Assembly: GCF_012911015.1 (NCBI RefSeq)
Contig: NZ_WVVV01000009.1
Span: 72,380-136,379 of the forward strand
Length of the DNA stretch: 64,000 bases
DNA from: Chelativorans sp. ZYF759
GTDB lineage: Bacteria > Pseudomonadota > Alphaproteobacteria > Rhizobiales > Rhizobiaceae
Direction: 5' to 3'
Shown here one piece after another: positions 36,718-45,645 of the stretch (positions are counted from its first letter, which is position 1; each line of letters starts with the position of its first letter). The notes beneath the pieces were generated by a model. That model worked only from the letters and a program-made list of their open reading frames with translations, ran no database searches and was not told the DNA's origin. The position numbers and the translations under genes are program-made.

Positions 36718-36731
36718 TTGATTGAGGTCAA
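36718..36731. promoter_or_regulatory. FixK/FNR box in a divergent promoter
   Basis: TTGATTGAGGTCAA matches TTGA-N6-TCAA. It lies 54 bp before the acyl-CoA synthetase-GNAT gene (minus strand) and 65 bp before the NAD(P)H dehydrogenase (plus strand). One site could activate both. Confidence 0.85.
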
Positions 36732-36796
36732 CGCATTACCGGGGAAACCTCGGTAGAAGCCGATAAGGTTCCACCTTCAGTGAAGGAAGCACGACC

Positions 36797-37378
36797 ATGC
36801 CGCGCAGGGTTCTCGTGATCAACGGCCATCCCGACGGCGATCCCGGCAGGCTTTGCGCGGGCCTGGCCGAGGCCTATGCGGCGGGGGCGCGGGAAGGTGG
36901 GCATGAGGTCGAGACGATCGCTATCGCCGGTCTCGACATCCCCTTTCTCCGGTCGCAGGTGGAATTCGAGAAAGGCGATATCCCCGCAAGCCTCTCCGCG
37001 GCCGGCGAAGCGGTGCGCCACGCCGACCATGTCGTGATCGTCTTTCCCCTCTGGCTCGGCACCATGCCGGCGCTTCTGAAGGCCTTCCTCGAGCAGGTGA
37101 TGCGGCCGGGCATCGCCTTCGAATACACCAAGTCGGGGCCGAAATCCCTTCTCGCCGGCGGCTCGGCCCGGCTGGTCGTCACCATGGGCATGCCGGCCTT
37201 TCTCTACCGTCTCTATTTCCTCTCGCACGGCGTCGCCGGATTGAGGCGCAGCATCCTGCGTTTCGTGGGCTTCAGCCCGGTGCGCACGACGCTCTTCGGG
37301 CTGGTGACAGCGGCCAAGGAGGACAAGCGGCAAAAGTGGCTGGCGCAGATGCGCGACCTGGGTCGGCGGGCCAGCTGA
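36797..37378 (+). CDS. Flavodoxin-fold NAD(P)H dehydrogenase (quinone)
   Basis: This 193-aa protein of the MdaB/NQO1-like group starts with 'RRVLVINGHPDGDPGRLCAG', the FMN/FAD-binding loop, and has 'VVIVFPLWLGTMPALLKAF' as the conserved substrate-side segment. It reduces quinones or similar acceptors by two electrons. It shares a divergent FixK-box promoter with the synthetase gene, so it is probably induced at low oxygen. Confidence 0.85.
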   Translation: MPRRVLVINGHPDGDPGRLCAGLAEAYAAGAREGGHEVETIAIAGLDIPFLRSQVEFEKGDIPASLSAAGEAVRHADHVVIVFPLWLGTMPALLKAFLEQVMRPGIAFEYTKSGPKSLLAGGSARLVVTMGMPAFLYRLYFLSHGVAGLRRSILRFVGFSPVRTTLFGLVTAAKEDKRQKWLAQMRDLGRRAS

Positions 37379-37387
37379 GTTATCGCC

Positions 37388-38641
37388 TCACACGGCAGAG
37401 GCGCCGGGAGCCGGGGCGGGGCGCCCGGACAGCCGTTGGAGATGGACGATCACCGCGAAACCCAGCACCCCGAGAAAACTGACCGCAAGCAGGGTTGCCA
37501 GTGACAGCGGCACCGAGAACCGGGCCATCATCAGCGCCAGGACAAAAGGCGCGAAGGCCGAGGTGAACTGGCGGGCAGCACTCATCCAGCCCACGCGGCG
37601 GCCGTAGCCCTCACGCCCGAAGACCTCCAGCGGCAAGGTGCCCCCGACGATCGAGACCAGCCCGGAGCCGAGCCCGAAGAGGACGACGAAGAAGGCGATG
37701 ACGGCCACGTTCGGCGCGCCGACCAGCAGCAGCGTGATGCCGGCGGCCAGAAGGCCGGTCGCGATGACGGCGAGCACGGTCTGCGGCAACCTCCCGCCGA
37801 AGACCATGTTGATGAGGCGGCTGGCCACTTGCGACGGGCCGAACAGCGTCGCCACGAGCACGCCGGCCGTGCCCAGCCCGAGTGCGGTCAGCAACGGCAC
37901 CATGTGCAGAAGCACCGCCGACAGCACAAACCCGGCTGCGGCGAACCCGCCCATCATCAACAGGAAGGCGGACGTCCGGCGCCTCGGATCGACGGGCCGC
38001 TCGTCCGAAGCCGGGGCTTTCTCGGCGGGCGCCGCCACGGCGACAGCGCGGCGGTGAAGACGCATCAGCCAGAAATGGACGGGAAGGCAGATGAACAGGT
38101 TGAGCGCTGCAAAGACGACATAGACCTCGCGCCAGGAAAGCTCGGCGTAGAGCGCCGTCGTCAGCGGCCAGAAGGCGGTCGAGGCAAAACCGGCAATCAG
38201 CGTCAGGTGGGTGATGCTTCGCGAGGCACCGCTGTCGCCCAGCTGGACGATTGCCACGAAAGCAGTGGCGTAGAGCACGAAGCACGCCGCCAGTTCCATC
38301 ATCACGAGTGCTGCGACGAAAGCAGCAGCGTTGGGGGAAAGTGCCGCAGCGACGAGGGCGAGGGCCGCGGCAGCCGACCCGAGGCACATCACGCGTCCCG
38401 CCCCGTAGCGGTCGGCGAGGCGGCCGGCGGTGGGCGCCAGCAGGCTCCCCACGAACAGGGCCACCGAGAGCGCGCCGAAGATCCAGTGTTCGGGCAGGTC
38501 GAAATCCGTCGCCATGCCTGGCGCGAGAATGGCGAAGCTGTAATAGAGCGTGCCATAGCCGATGATCTGGGTCAGGCCCAGCGCCCATATCGCGGAGGCA
38601 GGGGCCCGGGTCTCGGTCACGTGGTCGCTTCCCGCCAGCAT
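37388..38641 (-). CDS. MFS transporter linked to arsR-arsH
   Basis: This is a 417-aa, 12-helix major facilitator: 'LTQIIGYGTLYYSFAIL' in helix 1, 'GRLADRYGAGRVM' in loop 2-3, and 'FGLGSGLVSIVGGTLPLEVF' late. ATG 38641 has GGGAG in the message; upstream starts to 38755 run into arsR. It lies 19 bp after arsR on the same strand with arsH upstream, so it probably exports an arsenic species, perhaps like ArsK. That is inferred from context and no metal ligand set is evident. Confidence 0.78.
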   Translation of the reverse strand: MLAGSDHVTETRAPASAIWALGLTQIIGYGTLYYSFAILAPGMATDFDLPEHWIFGALSVALFVGSLLAPTAGRLADRYGAGRVMCLGSAAAALALVAAALSPNAAAFVAALVMMELAACFVLYATAFVAIVQLGDSGASRSITHLTLIAGFASTAFWPLTTALYAELSWREVYVVFAALNLFICLPVHFWLMRLHRRAVAVAAPAEKAPASDERPVDPRRRTSAFLLMMGGFAAAGFVLSAVLLHMVPLLTALGLGTAGVLVATLFGPSQVASRLINMVFGGRLPQTVLAVIATGLLAAGITLLLVGAPNVAVIAFFVVLFGLGSGLVSIVGGTLPLEVFGREGYGRRVGWMSAARQFTSAFAPFVLALMMARFSVPLSLATLLAVSFLGVLGFAVIVHLQRLSGRPAPAPGASAV

Positions 38642-38660
38642 GTTCGGCTCCCGCATCCCC

Positions 38661-38996
38661 CTAGCGTGGCGGCGACATTGTCGGCAGGTCGGGAGCGCTT
38701 CCCTCCACACAGCACTCGGCGGCCAGGAAACCCAACAGCCCCGCCATGGCGGCATAGTTGGTGCGGCAGATCAGGGTGGTCGCCTGCCGCTCCTGGGTCA
38801 TCAGCCCCGTGTCGAGCAGCCGCTTGCAGTGGTGGGAGAGCGTCGAGGCAGGAATTGCCATGCGCTCCTGGACCGCGCCCACCGGAAGCCCCTCGGCTCC
38901 CGCGCGCACCAGGATCCGGTAGATCTTCAGCCGCGTCGGGTTGCCGAGGGCTTCCAGCTGCGCTGCCGCCTGTTCCAGCGTCATGGGTAAATCCAT
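38661..38996 (-). CDS. arsR: ArsR-family repressor
   Basis: This is a 111-aa winged-helix repressor. The DNA-binding helix is 'IPASTLSHHCKRLLDTGL'. Adjacent Cys95-Cys96 in 'LAAECCVEG' match the C-terminal As(III) site of the Acidithiobacillus-type ArsR, though a third Cys after them is absent (Cys77 and Cys57 are elsewhere). ATG 38996 is chosen because GGAGGT lies directly before it, inside the longer frame from 39008. It lies between arsH and the MFS gene. Confidence 0.9.
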   Translation of the reverse strand: MDLPMTLEQAAAQLEALGNPTRLKIYRILVRAGAEGLPVGAVQERMAIPASTLSHHCKRLLDTGLMTQERQATTLICRTNYAAMAGLLGFLAAECCVEGSAPDLPTMSPPR

Positions 38997-39050
38997 GGAG
39001 ACCTCCATTGCTGCGGGCCGATCGGCGAGGGAGAACGACGTCGCCGATAC

Positions 39051-39782
39051 TCATATCGACCGCAGGTTGACGCGCCGCGAGACCTCTTCGGCCGTCTCCA
39101 CCCGCTCGGAATAGCGGTCGGTGAGGTAGGCCGTGCGGTCGCGCAGAAGCAGGGTGAACTTCACCAGCTCTTCCATCACGTCGACGATGCGGTTGTAGTA
39201 GGGTGACGGTTTCATGCGCCCCTCGCCATCGAATTCGGCGAAGGCCTTGGCTACCGATGACTGGTTGGGAATGGTCACCATGCGCATCCAGCGGCCGAGC
39301 ACGCGCAGCTGGTTGACGGCGTTGAAGCTCTGCGACCCGCCGCAGACCTGCATGACGGCGAGCGTCCGGCCCTGGGTGGGCCGCACGCCGCCCATGGAAA
39401 GGGGGAGCCAGTCGATCTGCGCTTTCATGATGCCGGTCATCGATCCATGGCGCTCGGGCGAGCACCAGACCTGACCTTCCGACCAGAGCGAGAGATCGCG
39501 CAGCTCGGCGACCTTGGGATGATCGGCGGGCACGGAATCGGGCAGCGGCAGGCCGGCAGGATCGAAGATGCGCACCTCCGCGCCGAGACGGCGCAGGATG
39601 CGGGCGGCCTCCTCCGTGGCCAGCCGCGAATAGGAGCGCTCCCTCAGCGAGCCATAGAGCATCAGGATGCGTGGTTTGTGATCGGCGCGTGGCGGGGCCA
39701 GCAACGCGGCCATGTCGATCGGGTGTAGGGAACCCTCGCGGATGTTCGGGAGAGCGTCGTCGACGCCGTTTGATCCTGGCAT
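39051..39782 (-). CDS. arsH: Organoarsenical oxidase ArsH
   Basis: This is a 243-aa NADPH-dependent FMN reductase of the ArsH type. The FMN loop is '[15 protein letters not shown]'; '[18 protein letters not shown]' and '[20 protein letters not shown]' are family hallmarks. ArsH oxidises trivalent methylated and aromatic arsenicals to less toxic pentavalent forms. It is the first gene of the arsH-arsR-MFS set, read leftwards from the gap at 39783-39981. Confidence 0.95.
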   Translation of the reverse strand: MPGSNGVDDALPNIREGSLHPIDMAALLAPPRADHKPRILMLYGSLRERSYSRLATEEAARILRRLGAEVRIFDPAGLPLPDSVPADHPKVAELRDLSLWSEGQVWCSPERHGSMTGIMKAQIDWLPLSMGGVRPTQGRTLAVMQVCGGSQSFNAVNQLRVLGRWMRMVTIPNQSSVAKAFAEFDGEGRMKPSPYYNRIVDVMEELVKFTLLLRDRTAYLTDRYSERVETAEEVSRRVNLRSI

Positions 39783-39800
39783 GTATCGTCTTTCGGCATT

Positions 39801-39828
39801 ATTTCGATAAATCCGGAAATAGCGGATT
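39801..39828. promoter_or_regulatory. Candidate ArsR operator upstream of arsH
   Basis: Two overlapping inverted repeats lie here: ATTTC-N10-GAAAT (39801-39820) and AATCCG-N7-CGGATT (39810-39828). They sit 19-46 bp before the arsH start in an unusually AT-rich stretch. This fits a repressor site over the promoter, but the exact ArsR footprint cannot be told. Confidence 0.45.
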
Positions 39829-39981
39829 AAGTCTGCCTTGCCGTCGAGTCAATCCATTAATTCCAATCTTCTCGAAATTGACTGAGATGCGTGGCCGGTC
39901 GCGACGGTGGCGTCCGGACGGCGACGACCTATATTCGGTTCATCAAAGAGGAGCGGCCCGACCGCCGCGGACAGAACGCTC

Positions 39982-41466
39982 ATGAACCAGCACCAACCGC
40001 CGATCCGTTTCGACAATTCATACGCGGCGCTGCCCGAGCGCTTCTACGAGAGGCGGGATCCGCTTCCGGTCGCAAGACCGTCGCTCATCCGGCTGAACCG
40101 CGAGCTGGCCGAGGATCTCGGCATCGACGCCGGCTGGCTGGCAAGTCCGGAGGGCCTCGACATGCTGGCCGGCAACCGGCTGCCCGACAATGCCGATCCC
40201 ATCGCCCAGGCCTATGCCGGCCACCAGTTCGGCAATTTCGTGCCGCAGCTTGGCGACGGGCGCGCGCTGCTGATTGGCGAGGTGGTGGACGGAAGCGGCC
40301 GCCGTCGCGACATCCAGCTCAAGGGTTCCGGACGCACCGCCTTCTCGCGCGGCGGCGACGGGCGCTCGGCGCTCGGGCCGGTGCTGCGCGAATATGTGGT
40401 GAGCGAGGCGATGGCCCGCATGGGCGTCGCCACCACGCGGGCTCTGGCCGCGGTGACTTCGGGCGAACAGGTGCTGCGCGAAACGGTTCTGCCGGGCGGC
40501 GTGCTGACGCGGGTGGCCTCCAGCCATGTGCGCGTCGGCACCTTCCAGTATTTCGCGGTGCGTGGCGACACCGAAGCGCTAAGGCTTCTGGCCGACCATG
40601 TGATCGCCCGTCACTATCCGCAGCTGCAGGGCGTCGAGTCGCCCTACGTCGCGCTGCTGGCGGCAGTGGTGGAGGCGCAGGCCCGGCTGGTGGCGAGCTG
40701 GATGCATCTGGGTTTCATCCACGGCGTGATGAACACCGACAATTTCTCGATCGCGGGCGAGACCATAGATTACGGCCCCTGCGCTTTCATGGACGAATTC
40801 CACCCCTCGACCGTCTTTTCCTCGATCGATCATGCCGGACGTTATGCCTATGGCAACCAGCCGCATATCGCGCACTGGAACCTGACCCGTTTCGCCGAGA
40901 CGTTGCTGCCGCTGTTCGGGGCCGATGAGGATGCAGCGGTCGCCCGGGCGCAGGAGAGGCTGGAAGCGTTTCCCGAACTCTTCAACCAGGCTCTGCAGGC
41001 CGGCCTTCGCCGCAAGCTTGGATTTACCGATGCGCGCGAGGAAGATGCCGAGCTTTTCCGCGACCTCTTCCAGCTGATGGCTGACGCCAAGGCCGATTTC
41101 ACCCTGACCTTTCGCGGACTTGCGGAAGATGCAGCGGCAGAGGACATGGGGACGGCACGGGCGCTGTTTGCCGACGCGGCCGGCTTCGATGGATGGGTGG
41201 GACGGTGGCGCGAGCGGCTCCGCCACGAGCATGCCGAGCCCGAGGCCCGGCGCGCCTCCATGCTATCGGCCAACCCGAAATACATCCCGCGCAATCACCT
41301 CGTCGAGGCGACCATCCAGGCCGCCGTCGAACGCGACGATTTCGGCCCGTTCCACGAATTGTGCGAAATCACCTCGCGGCCCTATGACGAACAACCCGGT
41401 CGCGAGATCTATGCGCTGCCGCCGCAGCCGGAGGAGCGGGTGCTGCAGACCTTCTGCGGCACCTGA
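39982..41466 (+). CDS. selO: SelO (YdiU) protein adenylyltransferase
   Basis: This 494-aa pseudokinase-fold enzyme transfers AMP to protein Ser/Thr/Tyr. Visible are 'LKGSGRTAFSRGGDGRSAL' (nucleotide loop), 'LREYVVSEAMARMGVATTR', 'GFIHGVMNTDNFSIAGETID' (catalytic/metal Asn-Asp) and the DFG-like 'IDYGPCAFMDEF'. The C-terminus ends 'TFCGT', with the redox-switch Cys that is Sec in eukaryotes. ATG 39982 is used, since upstream codons to 39891 look non-coding. It is divergent from arsH. Confidence 0.95.
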   Translation: MNQHQPPIRFDNSYAALPERFYERRDPLPVARPSLIRLNRELAEDLGIDAGWLASPEGLDMLAGNRLPDNADPIAQAYAGHQFGNFVPQLGDGRALLIGEVVDGSGRRRDIQLKGSGRTAFSRGGDGRSALGPVLREYVVSEAMARMGVATTRALAAVTSGEQVLRETVLPGGVLTRVASSHVRVGTFQYFAVRGDTEALRLLADHVIARHYPQLQGVESPYVALLAAVVEAQARLVASWMHLGFIHGVMNTDNFSIAGETIDYGPCAFMDEFHPSTVFSSIDHAGRYAYGNQPHIAHWNLTRFAETLLPLFGADEDAAVARAQERLEAFPELFNQALQAGLRRKLGFTDAREEDAELFRDLFQLMADAKADFTLTFRGLAEDAAAEDMGTARALFADAAGFDGWVGRWRERLRHEHAEPEARRASMLSANPKYIPRNHLVEATIQAAVERDDFGPFHELCEITSRPYDEQPGREIYALPPQPEERVLQTFCGT

Positions 41467-41469
41467 AGC

Positions 41470-43065
41470 TCAGCCGCCGGCAATCGTGCGCATGAGTGCA
41501 TCGACATCGTCCGGCGTCTCGTTGCCGGCCCACGCGACGAACTGGTCCGGGCGGACCAGAACGAATGTCGCTCCGTAGCGTGCGCGCGTGCCATCACGGT
41601 CATCCTCGACAATCGCAAGTGGCAGACCGGCAGTCTCGGCTGCGTCGCGAAAGCGCGCGGTCGCGGCAGGCTCGGCACCGAACGCCAGTAGCGTGAACCC
41701 CGTCCCCAGCGCCTCGAAGACATTGCGGCCATCCGACAGCGGCTGCGGTGCCAGATGATGGCCGGGGCGTGCCTCGAACGCATGGCCGCCCTTTGCCCCG
41801 CTCTCCTGCCCGGGCGGGCCCAGGATGATCGGCGAGCCGGCATAATTGGGTGCAAACGCATTGACTTCGCCAGTCGCGCCGGTCCCGCGCTTCTTCCACT
41901 CGGCCTCGAATGCTTCCCGGTCGGTCTCCGGGTCGAAACGGGCGAGAAAATCGCGGTCGCTCTCGATCGCCTTCTCGATGAAATCGCGTGCCGTTGAGGC
42001 GAAGACCGGCCGGCGCTCGACGCTGTAGCTGTCGAGCAGCTTCGGCCCCGCCCAGCCCCTCAGCGCGGCCGCCAGCTTCCAGCCCAGGTTGCGGGCATCC
42101 TCGAAGCCGGTGTTGATCCCGTAGCCGCCATAGGGCGGATGGCTGTGGGCGGCGTCGCCGGCAATGAAGACGCGGCCGTTCGAATAGCTGTCGGCGATGG
42201 CGACGCGAAGGTCCCAGAAGCCGATATGCTGGAACTCGACCTCGAATTCCGCGCCGGTCGCCTTGTGCAGATAGCCGGCGAAATCGAAATTGTCCTTCGT
42301 GGTGTCGTGCGGAACGGGCGCGTGGAAGAAGAAGCTGTTGCCCAGATCGACCCGGCCGAGGAACTGCCAGTAGCCCTCCAGGTCGGGGTGCAGCACGTTG
42401 TAGAACTGCTTGCCGGGAAAGACGCTCAGGAGATCGTGGAGCTCCGGTGAGCGGAAGACGAGAAGCACCATCTTCTTGTCGTGTTCGGACTTCGTCTCGG
42501 TGATGCCGGCCTTGTCGCGCACGACCGAGCGGCTGCCGTCACAGCCCACCGCATAGGCGGCGCGGATCTCGATAGGCTCGCCGCCCTCGCGCCGAACAGC
42601 CTTGACGGTGACGCCCTCGTGGTCCTGGGTGATCGCCTCGCCCGACCAGCCGTAAAGCACCTCGACGGCCGGGATGTCGGCGACACGCGCGCGCAGCACC
42701 TCTTCGGTCGCGTATTGGGGCAGGCGTTCGTTGTCGGTGAAATAGAAGGGCCGCACGAGTTCGCGCTGGAGCCAGTCGTAATGATGGCCCGACAGCAACG
42801 TGCCATAGGCGGTGATGCCGCCAATGCCGTATTCCGGCGGAATGGTCCGCGCGGCCCGCAGCTCCTTCTCGGCGCCCCAGAAATGGAAATGTTCCATGGT
42901 CCGCTGGGTCAGGTTCTGGCCCTTGGGCACGGGCTGGGGCGTCGGATATTGTTCGATCACGATGGTCGAGATGCCGCGCTGGCCGAGCTCGATGGCGAGT
43001 CCCATGCCTACGGGCCCGCCACCCACGATGACGACCTCAGTTTCCTTCACATTGTTCTCCGACAT
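41470..43065 (-). CDS. FAD-dependent aromatic monooxygenase (class A)
   Basis: This 531-aa flavoprotein of the PHBH/phenol-hydroxylase group has the dinucleotide fold 'VVIVGGGPVGMGLAIELG', the DG motif 'VGCDGSRSVVRDKAG', the GD motif 'VFIAGDAAHSHPPYGGYGIN' and a thioredoxin-like C-terminal region. Such enzymes hydroxylate aromatic rings with NAD(P)H and O2. GAGG precedes ATG 43065, nine bases after the aldehyde dehydrogenase. It is the last gene of the amidohydrolase-ALDH-monooxygenase set. The substrate is not determinable from sequence. Confidence 0.85.
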   Translation of the reverse strand: MSENNVKETEVVIVGGGPVGMGLAIELGQRGISTIVIEQYPTPQPVPKGQNLTQRTMEHFHFWGAEKELRAARTIPPEYGIGGITAYGTLLSGHHYDWLQRELVRPFYFTDNERLPQYATEEVLRARVADIPAVEVLYGWSGEAITQDHEGVTVKAVRREGGEPIEIRAAYAVGCDGSRSVVRDKAGITETKSEHDKKMVLLVFRSPELHDLLSVFPGKQFYNVLHPDLEGYWQFLGRVDLGNSFFFHAPVPHDTTKDNFDFAGYLHKATGAEFEVEFQHIGFWDLRVAIADSYSNGRVFIAGDAAHSHPPYGGYGINTGFEDARNLGWKLAAALRGWAGPKLLDSYSVERRPVFASTARDFIEKAIESDRDFLARFDPETDREAFEAEWKKRGTGATGEVNAFAPNYAGSPIILGPPGQESGAKGGHAFEARPGHHLAPQPLSDGRNVFEALGTGFTLLAFGAEPAATARFRDAAETAGLPLAIVEDDRDGTRARYGATFVLVRPDQFVAWAGNETPDDVDALMRTIAGG

Positions 43066-43074
43066 GTTCGGGCC

Positions 43075-44526
43075 TCAGATACGGCCCGCTTCTAGATAGA
43101 CGTGCTTGGTCTCGAGGAAATCGTCGAGACCTTCGGGGCCGTGCAGACGGCCGAGACCGGATTGGCCGAAGCCGCCCGTCTCGCCTTCCGCGAAGAGCCT
43201 TCCGTGGCAGTTGAGCCATATTGTGCCGGAGCGGATGGCCCGGCTTGTCCGGGTGGCGCGTGCCAGATCGCGGGTGAAGACGCTGGCCGCCAGCCCGTAG
43301 CGCGAGGCGTTTGCCTTGTGCACGGCCTCGGCCTCGTCGCCGAAGGTCTCGATCGAGACGATCGGCCCGAACAGCTCCTCCTGGACGAGCGGGGAGGCGA
43401 GGTCGTCGATCCTGAAGAGGGTCGGGGTGATGAAGGCGCCATTGGCGAGATCGCCGCCGGGAACCTGGCCCCTGAGGACGAGTTCGCCCTCGTCGCCCGC
43501 CTGCTCGATCAGCTCGGCCTGGCGCTTGCGGCTCGGCATGTCGATCAGCGAGCCCATCTGGCTTGCAGGGTCGCTGCCGGGGCCGACGCGAACCGCCTCG
43601 AAGGCAGCCTTCATGCGGGCGGTGAAATCGTCGGCGATCTTCTCGTGGACGAGGAAACGCGTGGCCGCCACGCAGATCTGGCCCGCCATGACCAGCGCGC
43701 CGCGGGTGAGCTCGCGTGCTGCGACGTCGAGATCGGCATCGTCGTAGATGACGGCCGGCGCCTTGCCGCCGAGTTCCAGCGACAGCCGCTTCAAGGTCGG
43801 GGCGGCCGCCGCCATGATCAGCTTGCCGGTCGCGCTGGACCCCGTGAAGGAGATGACGTCGATATCATTCGACGCGACCATGGCCTGGCCGACCTCGATG
43901 CCGTTCTCGTTGACCGAGTGAACGACGCCTTTGGGCAGTGACGGGCATTCGTGGATGCACTGCATCACGCGCCGGTGGATCAGCGGCGTCTGCGGTGCCG
44001 GCTTGATGACCGTCGTGCAGCCTGCGGCAAGGGCCGGTGCAAGCGAGCGCAAGAGCAGCGTCACCGGCGCGTTCCAGGGCACGATGATGGCCGCCACGCC
44101 GGCCGGTTCCCGGTTCATCATGGAGAAGTTGCCGGGCGCCGTCTCGATCGTCCGGCCGAGCACGGTGCGGGCGAGACCCGCATAGTAGCGGGTCTCCGAG
44201 ATCGCGCCCATGGTCTCGCCCATGGCTTCGGCCCGCAGCTTGCCGTTTTCCGCCACGATGAGGTCGACGATCTCGTCTTTCGCCTCCTCCATGCGATCGG
44301 CGATCTCGAAGAGAACGGCGGCGCGCAGGCGGGGCGAGGCGGCCCAGCTGCCCTCTTCGAATGTCGTTCGGGCGAGCCTTGCGGCCTGGTCGGCCAGCGC
44401 GCGGCTGCCGGGACTGTAGCTGCCCAGAACCGCCCCGGTGGCCGGGTTGGTGCTCTGGGCAACGTTGTCCGTCGAAATCCATTCGCCGCCGACATAGTTG
44501 TCGGCGCGGGGAAGCTGGGCTTCCAT
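43075..44526 (-). CDS. Aldehyde dehydrogenase (NAD-dependent)
   Basis: This 483-aa ALDH superfamily member has nucleophile Cys285 in 'AGQICVAATR', general base Glu251 in 'LELGGKAP', and Asn in 'VPWNAPV'. It oxidises an aldehyde to the acid. It lies ten bases after the amidohydrolase gene and before the monooxygenase on the same strand, so it is co-transcribed. Aromatic or hydroxymuconic semialdehyde substrates are plausible. Confidence 0.92.
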   Translation of the reverse strand: MEAQLPRADNYVGGEWISTDNVAQSTNPATGAVLGSYSPGSRALADQAARLARTTFEEGSWAASPRLRAAVLFEIADRMEEAKDEIVDLIVAENGKLRAEAMGETMGAISETRYYAGLARTVLGRTIETAPGNFSMMNREPAGVAAIIVPWNAPVTLLLRSLAPALAAGCTTVIKPAPQTPLIHRRVMQCIHECPSLPKGVVHSVNENGIEVGQAMVASNDIDVISFTGSSATGKLIMAAAAPTLKRLSLELGGKAPAVIYDDADLDVAARELTRGALVMAGQICVAATRFLVHEKIADDFTARMKAAFEAVRVGPGSDPASQMGSLIDMPSRKRQAELIEQAGDEGELVLRGQVPGGDLANGAFITPTLFRIDDLASPLVQEELFGPIVSIETFGDEAEAVHKANASRYGLAASVFTRDLARATRTSRAIRSGTIWLNCHGRLFAEGETGGFGQSGLGRLHGPEGLDDFLETKHVYLEAGRI

Positions 44527-44536
44527 GGCGTCCTCC

Positions 44537-45553
44537 CTACTGCTTCAGGCCGAGAAGCTTGATGGCATTGTCCTGGTAGAGCTTGCGACGCAGTTCGTCC
44601 GACACGTGGAGCGAGTCGAGGATCTTGAGCGTCTCGCGAATGTACATCGGGCCGCCTTCGGGATCGAAGGGCGCGTCGGAAGCGAACATGACGCGGTCTT
44701 CGCCGAAAAATTCGATGGCGTGCTCGATCGCCTTGCGCGAACCGAAGGAAGCCGTGTCGGTGTAGAATTCCTTGAAGTATTCAAGGTGCGGGCGCTTGAG
44801 CGACTTGCGTACTGCTGCCAGGTCGCGGTCGGTCGTGCGCTTGCCCATCTGGTCCCAGCCGGGTCCGACGCGGCCCTCGAAGAAGGGCACCATGCCGCCG
44901 GCGTGGTGGGTGACCACCTTGAGGCCGGGGAACTTGTCGAAGAAGCGCGAGAAGACCATGCGGGCCATCGCTGCCGAGGTCTCGTAGGGCCAGCCGAAGG
45001 TCCACCAGATCTCGTATTCCGAACGCTTCTCGTTGAGGTAGTCGGGGAAGTTCTCCGCGCGGGCGGGGTGCAGCCAAACGGCCTTGCCGGACTTCGCCAT
45101 GTAGTCGAAAAAGGGCTCGTATTCCGGCAGATCGACGGGGTTGCCGGCGATGTTGGTGAAGATCTGCATGCCCACGGCGCCCAGATCTTCGATCGCGCGG
45201 CGCGATTCCTCGACCACGGCGTCGGGATTGTTCATCGGTGCGGTGCCGATAAAGGCGGGGAAGCGCTCGGGATATTTCTGGCACAGTTCGGCCATGGCAT
45301 CGGAGCCCACCTGCGAGAGTTCCAGCGCCTTTTCCGGGCCGGCGAGTTTCTCGAGCGGAGGAGAGGCCAGCGACAGCACCTGCTGGTAGTCCTCGCCGAA
45401 CATGTCCATGACTTCGAACCGTCGATCCAACTCGGTCATCATGGGCACGGCGCCGGACCGCATGGTGATGTCGGTCATCGTACCGATATGGTCGATCAGC
45501 CGGTCGAAAAACGGCTTCGGCCAGATGTGATTGAAAATGTCGATCTTTTTCAT
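44537..45553 (-). CDS. Amidohydrolase-2 family (ACMSD/resorcylate decarboxylase-like)
   Basis: This 338-aa TIM-barrel protein belongs to the group of non-oxidative decarboxylases and hydrolases. 'VWLHPARAENFP', 'VVTHHAGGMVPFFEGR' and 'MFASDAPFDPEGGP' give the His, His and Asp ligands. The usual N-terminal HxH reads 'DIFNHIWP', so the first His is Phe. GAGGGAG precedes ATG 45553. It is the first gene of a three-gene operon with the ALDH and monooxygenase, with an operator-like palindrome 61 bp upstream. Confidence 0.86.
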   Translation of the reverse strand: MKKIDIFNHIWPKPFFDRLIDHIGTMTDITMRSGAVPMMTELDRRFEVMDMFGEDYQQVLSLASPPLEKLAGPEKALELSQVGSDAMAELCQKYPERFPAFIGTAPMNNPDAVVEESRRAIEDLGAVGMQIFTNIAGNPVDLPEYEPFFDYMAKSGKAVWLHPARAENFPDYLNEKRSEYEIWWTFGWPYETSAAMARMVFSRFFDKFPGLKVVTHHAGGMVPFFEGRVGPGWDQMGKRTTDRDLAAVRKSLKRPHLEYFKEFYTDTASFGSRKAIEHAIEFFGEDRVMFASDAPFDPEGGPMYIRETLKILDSLHVSDELRRKLYQDNAIKLLGLKQ

Positions 45554-45614
45554 TGGGCACTCCCTCACTAGTGTCCCAAAGCATGATCACCGACACGCAA
45601 GTTGTCAACGATAT

Positions 45615-45629
45615 TCTCACAAAGTGAGA
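45615..45629. promoter_or_regulatory. Palindrome upstream of the amidohydrolase operon, candidate IclR operator
   Basis: TCTCAC-AAA-GTGAGA is a perfect 6-bp inverted repeat with a 3-bp centre, located between the iclR stop and the amidohydrolase start. A related half-degenerate copy is at 49399-49415. The neighbouring IclR protein is the obvious candidate binder. Confidence 0.6.
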
Positions 45630-45645
45630 TTGCTTGCTATAGCCG

